From assembly GCA_937997605.1 (NCBI GenBank), contig CALLFD010000185.1, forward strand, positions 1 through 8,298: 8,298 bases of DNA, in the 5' to 3' direction. The notes under the pieces were generated by a model that worked only from the letters and a program-made list of their open reading frames with translations, had not been told where the DNA came from and did no database searches. The translations under genes and the position numbers were made by a program. The DNA comes from an uncultured Collinsella sp. (GTDB lineage: Bacteria; Actinomycetota; Coriobacteriia; Coriobacteriales; Coriobacteriaceae). Positions within the stretch are counted from its first letter, which is position 1. Each line of letters starts with the position of its first letter. Positions 1-6,620 of the stretch are shown one piece after another.

Positions 1-338
1 TGCTCGTCTACATTAAGCAGCGCTACCCCAACTACAAGCAGATCTTCATCACCGAGAACGGCATGGGCTACAAGGACCCCTACAAGAACGGTTTTGTGGA
101 CGACCAGCCGCGCATCGACTACATCGAGCAGCACCTGCGTTGGCTGCTCAAGGCCATGGAGGTGGGCGTCAACGTGGGCGGCTACTTCCTGTGGAGCCTG
201 CAGGATCAGTTCTCCTGGACCAATGGCTACAACAAGCGTTACGGCTTCTTTTACGTTGACTTTGAAACCCAGAAGCGCACGCCCAAGGCAAGCGCCTACT
301 GGTACAAGCACGTGGCGCAGACCCGTCGTCTGGACTAG
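1..338 (+). CDS. 6-phospho-beta-galactosidase-type GH1 glycosidase, 3' end only
   Basis: The reading frame is open from base 3 and stops at TAG 336-338; the 5' part lies outside the window. Seen: the GH1 nucleophile motif ITENG, with its Glu codon at 54-56, then the C-terminal block FLWSLQDQFSW followed by NGYNKRYG and FYVDFETQKR. In the LacG family the Ser before that Trp, and the Lys and Tyr 7 and 9 residues after the Ser, bind the sugar 6-phosphate, and all three are present. Trp directly after that Ser is typical of 6-phospho-beta-galactosidases rather than 6-phospho-beta-glucosidases. The protein would hydrolyse a PTS-imported phospho-disaccharide in the cytoplasm. It is a paralogue of the complete GH1 gene at 1985 and probably ends a further PTS locus upstream, because a strong terminator follows at 385-434. 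The family call is firm; the exact substrate is inferred. Confidence 0.9.
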   Translation, partial: LVYIKQRYPNYKQIFITENGMGYKDPYKNGFVDDQPRIDYIEQHLRWLLKAMEVGVNVGGYFLWSLQDQFSWTNGYNKRYGFFYVDFETQKRTPKASAYWYKHVAQTRRLD

Positions 339-384
339 TGGCTGGCGGGGTTGCCCGCTCACACAACCTGTCCCCATTTCTCAG

Positions 385-434
385 CCGGGGGCGGCACGTC
401 ACACGGCGCGCCGCCCCCGGTCTTTTTGTTTTTG
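385..434 (+). terminator. Intrinsic terminator after the first GH1 gene
   Basis: A perfect 11-bp GC-rich stem (385-395 with 410-420) encloses a 14-nt loop and is followed at once by a T-rich run (421-434). A smaller 5-bp GC hairpin (345-349 with 354-358) lies just upstream, right after the stop codon. The T run is on the plus-strand side only, so this should end the upstream operon and not the opposing lacI transcript. Confidence 0.88.
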
Positions 435-449
435 GGCTGGTCGGGAGCC

Positions 450-514
450 GTTTGTCTCGATCTGTAACATCTAGCCGAGTTTTTGGGTCCCAGCTGTTAC
501 AGATTGAGACGAAC
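450..514. repeat. Interspersed inverted-repeat element, copy 1
   Basis: Two 20-nt arms (450-469 and 495-514) are inverted repeats of each other with 2 mismatches. They end in TCTGTAACA and TGTTACAGA around a 25-nt centre (470-494). The centre begins TCTAGCCGAGTTTT and matches the centre of copy 3 (5480-5504) at 23 of 25 positions. The element lies between the terminator of the plus-strand GH1 gene and the 3' end of the minus-strand lacI gene. As RNA it would fold into a long hairpin with a large loop, but no T run follows it. I do not recognise it as a named element; it could be a REP/MITE-like mobile repeat or a two-way transcript-end structure. Confidence 0.75.
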
Positions 515-530
515 AGGATTGCTCTTTCCG

Positions 531-595
531 AAGAATCTAAATCTGTAACACGTAGCCCGCTTTTGACCGTCTACCTGTTACAAATCGAGACAAAC
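531..595. repeat. Interspersed inverted-repeat element, copy 2 (diverged)
   Basis: A second, more diverged copy lies 16 bp after copy 1 in the same orientation. Its inner arms, ATCTGTAACA (541-550) and TGTTACAAAT (576-585), again flank exactly 25 nt (551-575). Only parts of the centre are kept, mainly TAGCC and a TTTT four bases later. The right arm continues as CGAGACAAAC like copy 1, whereas the outer left arm (531-540) has decayed. The same spacer length and shared core show common origin despite the divergence. Confidence 0.6.
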
Positions 596-605
596 GGAGT
601 AGGAC

Positions 606-1634
606 CTAACCCCGTATGTCCCTAACAGTCGAGCGTTCGACCAGCGTACTCGGCACATGAATCGCCTCGATAGACGAGCTCTCTCCAATCGCCGCCTCAA
701 ACGCAAGCTTACCGACACCGCGCAAATCAAATCGCAGCGTCGTCAGCCGATTGTGAGGAACAAGTCCCTCGAGTGCGTCGTCGATACCAACCACGCTCAC
801 GTCGTCGGGCACGGACAGGCCCGCGTTCTCGAGCGCGGCGATAACGCCCAGCGCCATCTGGTCATTTGCCGCAAGCACGGCAGTCGGCGCCTGCGACCCG
901 CCGGCAAGCACCTCGGCCGCAATCCGCTCGCCCATGGCGTACCCACTGTCCGCACTCCAATCGCCACGCAGCATCGGAGCGGCATCGACATGAGCACGAC
1001 CCAGCGTATCGCGCCAACCGGCCTCACGAAAACGCGAGGAAATCGAGTTTTCCGGACCCGCCACAAACCGCATATTCGAGTGACCATGTTCCAGCAGATA
1101 ATTGGTCAACAGCTCGCACGAACCATACTGGTCGGAGTCGATCGTCGTGCAGCGCGGATGCGCATACATGGACAGGATGACCGTTCGCACTCCCGGCTGG
1201 GGAACAAACTCCTCAAAATCGGGAGCCATGCGGTTCATGTTGAGAATCATGCCGTCGACGGGTCGCTCGACCATGCGGCGCGAGGCATCGGCAAGTGTAT
1301 AGGGCTTGTCGCCGCCCATCTCGATCATAGTGACGGCAAAATCGTGCTCGCGCGCCGCTTGCATGATACCCTCGAGCGTCGCCAGGTTACCGACACGTGT
1401 GATGTTGTACATGCACAGGCCAATAGAACGATACGACCCGCCGCGCAACGCCGCTCCAGCAAAATTGGGACGAAAGCCCAGCTCTTCCATGGCGGCCAGC
1501 ACACGCTTGCGCGTCTTTTCCGTCACGTTGGGCATACCGTTGACCACGCGAGACACAGTCTGGCGGCTCACGCCAGCGAGCGCCGCAACCTCTGCCGCGC
1601 TCGCCGAATGACCATTCCTTGTCTGCTGAGCCAT
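606..1634 (-). CDS. LacI-family transcriptional regulator, locus 1
   Basis: This is a DNA-binding repressor of the LacI/GalR family, about 342 residues from the ATG at 1634. Seen: an N-terminal helix-turn-helix (about residues 13-33) with recognition stretch GVSRQTVSRVVNG, a hinge ending NFAGAALRGG that keeps the family's hinge leucine, then a periplasmic-binding-protein-like sensor domain (VDGMILNMN, VLAANDQMALGVI, VSVVGIDDALEG) and the usual C-terminal LVERSTVRDIRG. The start is uncertain. An in-frame ATG at 1691 has no ribosome binding site and overlaps a candidate operator. A GTG at 1643 has AAGCAGG five bases upstream. The ATG at 1634 best fits normal family length. It is divergent from the GH1-EIICB genes and most likely represses them until a sugar or phospho-sugar binds; it may also control itself through the site at 1694-1711. 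The ligand is unknown. Confidence 0.92.
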   Translation of the reverse strand: MAQQTRNGHSASAAEVAALAGVSRQTVSRVVNGMPNVTEKTRKRVLAAMEELGFRPNFAGAALRGGSYRSIGLCMYNITRVGNLATLEGIMQAAREHDFAVTMIEMGGDKPYTLADASRRMVERPVDGMILNMNRMAPDFEEFVPQPGVRTVILSMYAHPRCTTIDSDQYGSCELLTNYLLEHGHSNMRFVAGPENSISSRFREAGWRDTLGRAHVDAAPMLRGDWSADSGYAMGERIAAEVLAGGSQAPTAVLAANDQMALGVIAALENAGLSVPDDVSVVGIDDALEGLVPHNRLTTLRFDLRGVGKLAFEAAIGESSSIEAIHVPSTLVERSTVRDIRG

Positions 1635-1693
1635 GCCTTCCACGCTAACCTGCTTCCCAACTATTCCCCGCGCCCATGGCGCATCGTACATAC

Positions 1694-1711
1694 ATTGATA
1701 ACGTGCTCATG
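1694..1711. promoter_or_regulatory. Candidate operator A in the lacI leader, locus 1
   Basis: TAACGTGCTCAT (1699-1710) repeats the core of the two candidate operators at 1826-1865. It is centred on CpG 1702-1703; the right half is conserved and the left half poorly so. It lies just downstream of the predicted lacI start point (about 1715) on the minus strand, where a bound repressor could block its own transcription. The function is inferred from the repeat and its position. Confidence 0.55.
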
Positions 1712-1721
1712 ATACCCGAGC

Positions 1722-1751
1722 CATATACCACAACATGAAAACTTCTGTCAA
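1722..1751 (-). promoter_or_regulatory. Promoter of lacI, locus 1
   Basis: On the minus strand a perfect -35 TTGACA (1751-1746) and a -10 TATATG (1727-1722) are 18 bp apart. The -10 is preceded by TGG, which makes an extended -10. Transcription would start near 1715, leaving about 24 nt before the ATG at 1691, or 81 nt before the ATG at 1634. Confidence 0.6.
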
Positions 1752-1755
1752 TCAA

Positions 1756-1772
1756 AACCGCTTACCGAACAA
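1756..1772. promoter_or_regulatory. Conserved 17-bp motif upstream of the lacI -35, locus 1
   Basis: AACCGCTTACCGAACAA matches 6621-6637 in the second locus at 15 of 17 positions. In both loci it ends 3-4 bp upstream of the lacI -35 hexamer. It contains CCG and CGG-like arms around TTTAC/CTTAC. It could be a site for a regulator shared by both loci, or a relic of the duplication that made them. I cannot name a binding protein. Confidence 0.4.
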
Positions 1773-1825
1773 ATACAACCGTTCGCGGCTGTTTGAAGTT
1801 GTTTTGTTTCTATACATCCCAGCCG

Positions 1826-1843
1826 GATGTTAACGTGCTCATT
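1826..1843. promoter_or_regulatory. Candidate LacI operator B upstream of GH1
   Basis: GATGTTAACGTGCTCATT is a partial dyad centred on CpG 1834-1835, with outer arms ATG and CAT. It shares the core TAACGTGCTCAT with 1699-1710 and is centred 22 bp (about two helical turns) from operator C. A central CpG is usual for LacI-family sites, where the hinge helices bind. I could not place a convincing plus-strand promoter; TCTAAT at 1871-1876 and TATACA at 1811-1816 are weak -10 candidates. Confidence 0.6.
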
Positions 1844-1847
1844 GTCA

Positions 1848-1865
1848 AATGTTCACGTGCTCATT
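1848..1865. promoter_or_regulatory. Candidate LacI operator C upstream of GH1
   Basis: AATGTTCACGTGCTCATT is an imperfect palindrome, 14 of 18 positions symmetric, centred on CACGTG. It is the most symmetric of the three sites in this region and lies about 120 bp before the GH1 start. The expected binder is the divergently encoded LacI protein, but binding is inferred only. Confidence 0.65.
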
Positions 1866-1984
1866 TTGGTTCTAATCATTTTAAGATAGTGTTTATCGGG
1901 CTTTTTCACCGCTGAACGCTAACCAGGGAGCCTCCTGAGCGCAAACGCACAATATCGAACAGCGAGACGAGAGGGTGTATGCAT

Positions 1985-3427
1985 ATGTCTTTGCTAAACC
2001 GCGTACAGCAGCTGCCGAAGGGCTTTGTTTGGGGCGCCGCAACCGCCGCGTACCAAACGGAAGGTTCCACGAAGGTGGCAGGCAAGGGTAAGACCATGTG
2101 GGACGATTACCTTGTCGCCCAGGGTCGCTTTTTGCCCGACCCGGCCAGTGATTTCTACAACCGCTACGAGGAGGATATCCGCCTTTCTGCCGAGCATGGA
2201 CTCAACGCCATCCGTGTGTCCATCGCCTGGACCCGCATCTTCCCCAACGGCGACGATGCCGAGCCCCTCGCCGAGGGCGTTAAGCACTACCACGAGCTGT
2301 TCGCCTGCTGCAAAAAGTATGGCGTCGAGCCCTATGTGTCCCTGCATCACTTTGACTCCCCCGCCGCCCTGTTCAACCAGGGCGACTGGCTCAACCGCAA
2401 GACCGTCGACGCCTATGTGCGCTATGCCGAGTTCTGCTTCCGCGAGTTCCGCGAGGTCAAGAATTGGTTCACCATCAACGAGCTCATCAGCCTCTCGCAC
2501 TCCCAATACATCCAAGGCAACTTCCCGCCCAACCATCACTTTGATGTGACGAGCGGCATCCAGAGCCAGCACAACGAGCTCGTTGCCCACGCCCGCGCCG
2601 TCAACCTGTATAAGGATCTTGACGAGACCGAGCACCTGGGCGGACGCATTGGCATGGTCAACGTCCTGACGCCGGCATATCCTGCCACAGACTCGCCCGC
2701 CGACCAGCACGCCGCCGACCTGTACAACGCCTTCTACACCGACTTCATCATGGACGGCGCCTTCCTGGGTCACTACTCCGCGCGCACCCTCTCACTCATC
2801 AACGAGATTCTGCGTGCCAACAACGCCACGCTTACGGTTGAGGACAGCGACATGGAGGAGCTCGCCAAGGCGGCGCCCCGCAACGATATGTTCGGCCTCA
2901 ACTACTATCAGTCGGCGTTTATCGCCGCCTACGATGGCGAGTCCACCAACAGCTTTAACGGCACCGGAGACAAGGGCACCTCGTGCTTTAAGTTTAAGGG
3001 CGTCGGGCAGCAGGTCGATATGCCGGGTATCCCCACCACCGACTGGGATTGGCTCATCTACCCGCAAGGCCTCTACGACACGCTCAAGCACATCAGCGCC
3101 ACCTATCCCAACCTCCCCGTCATCTATATCACCGAAAACGGCCTGGGCCACAAGGACCCCGAGCCCGACGCAAACGGCATCGTCGCCGATCCCGAGCGCA
3201 TCGACTTTGTCGACCAGCACATGGAGAAGGTGCTCCGGGCGCGCGCCGAGGGCGTCGACGTCCAGGGCTACTTTATCTGGAGCCTGCAGGACCAGTTCTC
3301 GTGGGCCAACGGCTATAACAAGCGCTACGGCCTGTTCTACATCGACTTCGACACGCAAAAACGCTACATCAAGCAGTCGGCACTCTGGTACAAGGAGCTC
3401 GCCGACACTATGGCGGACGCGCAGTAG
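1985..3427 (+). CDS. lacG: 6-phospho-beta-galactosidase (GH1, LacG-like)
   Basis: This cytoplasmic hydrolase splits a 6-phospho-beta-galactoside such as lactose 6-phosphate made by the PTS. It has about 480 residues, close to the roughly 470 of LacG enzymes. Seen: GFVWGAATAAYQTEG near the N terminus, SIAWTRIFPNG, LHHFDSP, the acid/base motif TINEL (Glu166, codon 2480-2482) and the nucleophile motif ITENG (Glu384, codon 3134-3136). The 6-phosphate pocket is formed by Ser439, Lys446 and Tyr448 in the block FSWANGYNKRYG. Trp440 after the Ser favours galactose 6-phosphate. ATG 1985 is preferred because GAGGG (1971-1975) lies nine bases upstream; the ATG at 1979 is only three bases from it. The gene is divergent from lacI and followed by the EIICB gene, so the two probably share one repressed transcript. 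Cleavage of 6-phospho-beta-glucosides cannot be excluded from sequence. Confidence 0.93.
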   Translation: MSLLNRVQQLPKGFVWGAATAAYQTEGSTKVAGKGKTMWDDYLVAQGRFLPDPASDFYNRYEEDIRLSAEHGLNAIRVSIAWTRIFPNGDDAEPLAEGVKHYHELFACCKKYGVEPYVSLHHFDSPAALFNQGDWLNRKTVDAYVRYAEFCFREFREVKNWFTINELISLSHSQYIQGNFPPNHHFDVTSGIQSQHNELVAHARAVNLYKDLDETEHLGGRIGMVNVLTPAYPATDSPADQHAADLYNAFYTDFIMDGAFLGHYSARTLSLINEILRANNATLTVEDSDMEELAKAAPRNDMFGLNYYQSAFIAAYDGESTNSFNGTGDKGTSCFKFKGVGQQVDMPGIPTTDWDWLIYPQGLYDTLKHISATYPNLPVIYITENGLGHKDPEPDANGIVADPERIDFVDQHMEKVLRARAEGVDVQGYFIWSLQDQFSWANGYNKRYGLFYIDFDTQKRYIKQSALWYKELADTMADAQ

Positions 3428-3448
3428 CGCATCGCCTCGCTTTCCCCC

Positions 3449-3495
3449 GAGAGGGGAGCGGCCCTATGCGATACAAACCCAGCCGCTCCCCTCTC
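3449..3495 (+). other. Strong hairpin between GH1 and EIICB genes
   Basis: A perfect 14-bp stem (3449-3462 with 3482-3495) has a 19-nt loop and starts 22 nt after the GH1 stop codon. No T run follows (the next bases are TCCCCCTGGG), so it is not a standard intrinsic terminator. A small competing hairpin, CCCC-GAGA-GGGG (3445-3456), overlaps the left arm. It could protect the GH1 transcript end from 3' exonucleases, or partly end transcription and lower EIICB expression relative to GH1. Confidence 0.65.
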
Positions 3496-3603
3496 TCCCC
3501 CTGGGACCGACCCCGCCTGCACCCGGGCTTTTAGCAAGCGGGAGACCATATAGGTTTTCAACGTCCATGCCATTAAGATTTCATGCAAAGAGGAGCGTGA
3601 ACT

Positions 3604-5364
3604 ATGGAATCGATCGTTAAGTTCTTGGAGAAAGGTCAGCCGTACTTCGACAAGGTCTCTAAGAACATCTACCTTCAGGCCATTAAAGACGGCTTTTTGG
3701 CAGCAATGCCCATCATCCTGTCTTCTTCTGTCTTCCTGCTTATTTCGACCCTGCCGGGCGTTGTCGCCACGGTCGGCGGCTTTACGCTGCCCGACTGGTG
3801 GAACGTCGACGTCGTGAACTTCTGCAACAAGGTTTACAACTTCACGATGGGCGTCGTGGGCATCATGGTCGCCGGCACCACCGCAAGCGCGCTGACCGGC
3901 TCCAAGAACCGCCGCATGCCTGCCGGCAAGGCCATCAACGCCACGAGCACCATGGTCGCCGCCATGTGCGCTATGCTCATCTTGGCCGTTACCCAGACGA
4001 GTGCCAAGATCGACGGCGCCGATGTCTCGGTGTTCTTTACCGACAACATGGGCACCAAGGGCCTACTGAGCTCCTTTGTCGCCGCATTTGCCACGGTCAA
4101 CATCTATGCCTTCTGCATTAAGCGAGACATCACCATCAAGCTGCCCAAAGAAGTCCCCGGCGCCATCGCCCAGAACTTCCGCGACATCTTCGCCTTCAGC
4201 TTCTCCATCCTGTTTGTCGCCGTCATCGACGTTATCTGCCGCACCTGCTTGGCCGTCCCGTTTGCCAACGTCATCTCCACGCTGGTGAGCCCGCTGTTCG
4301 CCGCTGCCGATTCCTACGCCGGCCTCGCCCTCATCTGGTTCATGATCCCGCTGTTCTGGTTCATGGGCATCCACGGCCCCTCGGTCGTTAAGCCTGCCCT
4401 CAACGCCGCGCTGTTTGGCAACATCACCACCAACCTCGCCACGCTGCAGGCCGGCGGTCACCCCGCCCTCGCCCTGACCGAGAACTTCGGTAACTACATC
4501 GGCGAACTCGGCGGCACCGGCGCCACGTTCATTGTCCCGATCATCTTCCTGCTCTTTATGCGCTCCAAGCAGCTCAAGGCCGTCGGCAAAGCCTCTGTCG
4601 TACCCGTGATGTTCGCCGTCAACGAACCGCTGCTGTTCGCCGCGCCCATCATCCTCAACCCGTACTTCCTGATCCCGTTCCTGTTTGCCCCCGTGGCCAA
4701 CGTCCTCATTGGTAAGTTCTTCATCGACTTTTTGGGCATGAACGGCTTTATCTATGCCATGCCGTGGGCACTCCCCGGACCGATCGGCACCTTCATCGAC
4801 ACCAACTTCCAGCCGATCTCTCTGGTCCTGGTTGTCGTCCTGCTGGTCGTTGACTTCTTGATCTACTACCCGTTCTGCAAGGCCTACGACAACGTCCTGT
4901 GCAAGCAGGAGGCCGAGACCCTGGCCGAAGAAGAGGCCGAGGAGACCAAGACCGTCAAGACCGCTGACGCCCCCGCCGTTGAGGCTCCTGTTGTCGAGAC
5001 CGCTTCTGCCACTGAGGCCTCCGCAGCTCCGTCCGCCCTTAAGGGCAAGGATCTGAGGGTTCTGGTTCTGTGCGCTGGCGCCGGCACCTCTGCACTGCTC
5101 GCCAACGCGCTTAAGGAAGGCGCCGACGAGCTGGGCATCGACATTACCGCCAACGCCGGTGCCTACGGCAGTCACTACGCCATCATGGACCAGTACAACG
5201 TCATCGTCCTGGCTCCGCAGGTTCGCACCTATTACAACGAGATGAAGGCCGACACCGACCGCTTGGGCATCACGCTGCTGTCGCCCAAGGGCAAACAGTA
5301 CATCGACCTCACTAAGGATCCCAAGGGTGCCGTCGCCTGGATCGAGGAAAACCTCGAGGCATAA
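3604..5364 (+). CDS. lacE: PTS lactose/cellobiose-family EIICB transporter (LacE-like)
   Basis: This membrane permease imports a beta-linked disaccharide and phosphorylates it at C6 during transport. It has 586 residues, close to the roughly 570 of LacE. The EIIC domain (about residues 1-433) is strongly hydrophobic. It contains IHGPS (His257) and NEP (Glu341), matching the conserved His and Glu near the sugar site in the related ChbC structure. An acidic Ala/Pro/Thr-rich linker (about 434-481) leads to a C-terminal EIIB domain. There LVLCAGAGTSALLANAL carries the phospho-accepting Cys490 (codon 5071-5073). The ribosome binding site AGGAG (3591-3595) is eight bases before the ATG. No EIIA domain is fused and none is encoded nearby, so a separate EIIA must donate phosphate. 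Co-transcription with the GH1 gene is likely (176-bp gap), although a hairpin lies between them. Lactose is the likely substrate type, but cellobiose or another beta-glycoside is possible. Confidence 0.93.
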   Translation: MESIVKFLEKGQPYFDKVSKNIYLQAIKDGFLAAMPIILSSSVFLLISTLPGVVATVGGFTLPDWWNVDVVNFCNKVYNFTMGVVGIMVAGTTASALTGSKNRRMPAGKAINATSTMVAAMCAMLILAVTQTSAKIDGADVSVFFTDNMGTKGLLSSFVAAFATVNIYAFCIKRDITIKLPKEVPGAIAQNFRDIFAFSFSILFVAVIDVICRTCLAVPFANVISTLVSPLFAAADSYAGLALIWFMIPLFWFMGIHGPSVVKPALNAALFGNITTNLATLQAGGHPALALTENFGNYIGELGGTGATFIVPIIFLLFMRSKQLKAVGKASVVPVMFAVNEPLLFAAPIILNPYFLIPFLFAPVANVLIGKFFIDFLGMNGFIYAMPWALPGPIGTFIDTNFQPISLVLVVVLLVVDFLIYYPFCKAYDNVLCKQEAETLAEEEAEETKTVKTADAPAVEAPVVETASATEASAAPSALKGKDLRVLVLCAGAGTSALLANALKEGADELGIDITANAGAYGSHYAIMDQYNVIVLAPQVRTYYNEMKADTDRLGITLLSPKGKQYIDLTKDPKGAVAWIEENLEA

Positions 5365-5396
5365 GACGCTGACACCACCTGCCGCTCGCAGACAAT

Positions 5397-5440
5397 AAAT
5401 GGCCCGTGCATCGATGTGTGATGCGCGGGCCATTTTGTTT
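5397..5440 (+). terminator. Intrinsic terminator after the EIICB gene
   Basis: A 16-bp stem (5397-5412 with 5420-5435, one T-G wobble) has a 7-nt loop and runs into TTTTGTTT. The A-rich left flank gives a T-rich run on the other strand too, so it may also stop minus-strand transcription coming from the opposing lacI gene. Confidence 0.88.
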
Positions 5441-5456
5441 AGACCGCACCCGTCCT

Positions 5457-5527
5457 CCTGTTCATCTCAATCTGTAACATCTAGCCGAGTTTTCGGGTCC
5501 CACCTGTTACAGACTTAGACGAGCAGG
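5457..5527. repeat. Interspersed inverted-repeat element, copy 3
   Basis: The 23-nt arms (5457-5479 and 5505-5527) pair at 19 of 23 positions. Both begin or end with CCTG/CAGG and carry TCTGTAACA and TGTTACAGA next to a 25-nt centre (5480-5504). The centre differs from that of copy 1 at only two positions. Like copies 1 and 2 it lies in a convergent gap, here between the EIICB terminator and the 3' end of the second lacI gene. It stops 11 bp from that gene's stop codon. Confidence 0.75.
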
Positions 5528-5537
5528 CCGAGCACGT

Positions 5538-6539
5538 CTACGCCCGCAAATCCCGCACGCTCGCGCGCTCGACCAACACACCCGAGACGAGCGTACGGCT
5601 TCTGGAACTTGGGGCTTCCAGACCTGCGACGACCTCGTTAAGCGCACGAACGCCCAGCTCGCGGTGGCGAAACTTCACCGACGTCAAAATCGAGTTGGGA
5701 ATCGTCTTGTAGAGCTCATCGTCGAAGCCGATCACGGACACGTCGTCGGGCACACTCAGACCCTTGTCACGTAGAGCCATCATCACGCCGTTTGCCATGC
5801 AGTCGTTAGCAGCGAGGACCGCCGTGCAATCGGGTTTATCGGCAAGCACAAGGCCCGCGGCATAGCCACTATCCGCATTCCAATCGCCTTGCAGAGGCTC
5901 GGGCGGCTCGATGCCATGCGTCTCGAGCGCCGCACGCCAACCTTTCATACGGCACTGGCTCGACAGCGACTCTTTCTTACCAGAGACGAAGTACACGTTC
6001 TTGTGCCCGTGATCTAAGAAGTACTTGCACGCCATGCGCGCGCCACCCTCTTGGTCGTCACTGACGGTGGAGCAGGTAGGATGCTCCATCGGCGTAATAA
6101 TCACCGTCTTGAGGTCTTTCGGCGCCTCAAAGGTATCAAAGTCATCGACCATCTGGCGCAGGTTAAAAATCATGCCGTCGACGGGAAGCTGCGACATCCT
6201 ACGCGCCGCTTCGGCAAGGGTCATCTTCTCCCCCGCCCGCTTTTTGATCATCGTAAGAGCAAAGCCTCGCTCTTCGGCGGCATCGGCGATACCGTCGATC
6301 ATGTCCACGGCACCGCCCGACAAGTGGAACAGCACGACGCCGATGCACCCGTAACGGCCCAACTTGAGCGAACGCGCGGCAAAGTTGGCTCGAAACCCGA
6401 GCGCCTCCATGGCCGCATGGACCTTATCGCGTGTCGACTCTCGCACGCTATCGGGCTCGTTGATCACGCGCGAAACCGTCTTGAGAGAAACACCAGCGGC
6501 AATCGCCACATCGTTCATCGAGACGTTTTTCTTGTCCAT
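5538..6539 (-). CDS. LacI-family transcriptional regulator, locus 2
   Basis: This is a second LacI/GalR-family repressor, about 333 residues from the ATG at 6539. Seen: helix-turn-helix NDVAIAAGVSLKTVSRVIN (about residues 9-27), hinge NFAARSLKLG with the conserved Leu, a sensor domain with PVDGMIFNLRQ, VLAANDCMANGVMM and VSVIGFDDELYK, and C-terminal LVERASVRDLRA. It is clearly a paralogue of the regulator at 606-1634. The frame stays open upstream to a TTG at 6617, but that codon overlaps the likely -35 region. ATG 6539 has GGAGAAG 11 bases upstream and gives normal family length. It is divergent from the second EIIC gene and is its probable repressor. The recognition helix begins Leu-Lys where the first regulator has Arg-Gln, which suggests a different operator. 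The ligand is unknown. Confidence 0.92.
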   Translation of the reverse strand: MDKKNVSMNDVAIAAGVSLKTVSRVINEPDSVRESTRDKVHAAMEALGFRANFAARSLKLGRYGCIGVVLFHLSGGAVDMIDGIADAAEERGFALTMIKKRAGEKMTLAEAARRMSQLPVDGMIFNLRQMVDDFDTFEAPKDLKTVIITPMEHPTCSTVSDDQEGGARMACKYFLDHGHKNVYFVSGKKESLSSQCRMKGWRAALETHGIEPPEPLQGDWNADSGYAAGLVLADKPDCTAVLAANDCMANGVMMALRDKGLSVPDDVSVIGFDDELYKTIPNSILTSVKFRHRELGVRALNEVVAGLEAPSSRSRTLVSGVLVERASVRDLRA

Positions 6540-6590
6540 CGTTGCCACTGCTTCTCCACTCGGTTCTCTATCACTTGTTTTTTGCGTTCT

Positions 6591-6617
6591 AGCATACACT
6601 ACCTGCCCGACTGACAA
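6591..6617 (-). promoter_or_regulatory. Possible promoter of lacI, locus 2
   Basis: On the minus strand TTGTCA (6617-6612) and TATGCT (6596-6591) are 15 bp apart, somewhat short of the ideal spacing. The position relative to the shared 17-bp motif at 6621-6637 matches that in locus 1. Transcription would start near 6585, about 46 nt before ATG 6539. Confidence 0.35.
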
Positions 6618-6620
6618 ATC

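Noticed and set aside
450..595. Paired repeats that might be a CRISPR array
   Set aside because: There are only two neighbouring units, each an inverted repeat with similar instead of unique centres, and no cas genes are present.
657..1712. Open frame of 351 codons on the plus strand opposite the first lacI gene
   Set aside because: It is rich in His and Arg, has no recognisable motif, and lies antisense to a clear LacI-family gene.
1866..1978. Riboswitch or BglG/LicT-type antiterminator leader before the GH1 gene
   Set aside because: No terminator hairpin with a T run and no antiterminator-like structure was found there; only a weak bulged hairpin near 1917-1941. Control by the LacI sites is sufficient.
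1994..2773. Open frame of 259 codons on the minus strand within the GH1 gene
   Set aside because: It is a shadow of the GH1 coding sequence, which carries all expected catalytic motifs in the other frame.
4063..5433. Long open frame of 456 codons on the minus strand opposite the EIICB gene
   Set aside because: It has low-complexity Gly/Asp/Val/Glu-rich composition with no domain, runs antisense to a well-supported transporter gene, and is typical of GC-rich shadow frames.
6540..6617. N-terminal extension of the second LacI protein from a TTG at 6617
   Set aside because: TTG is a rare start, there is no ribosome binding site, the codon overlaps a probable -35, and the extra residues precede the normal start of the helix-turn-helix region.
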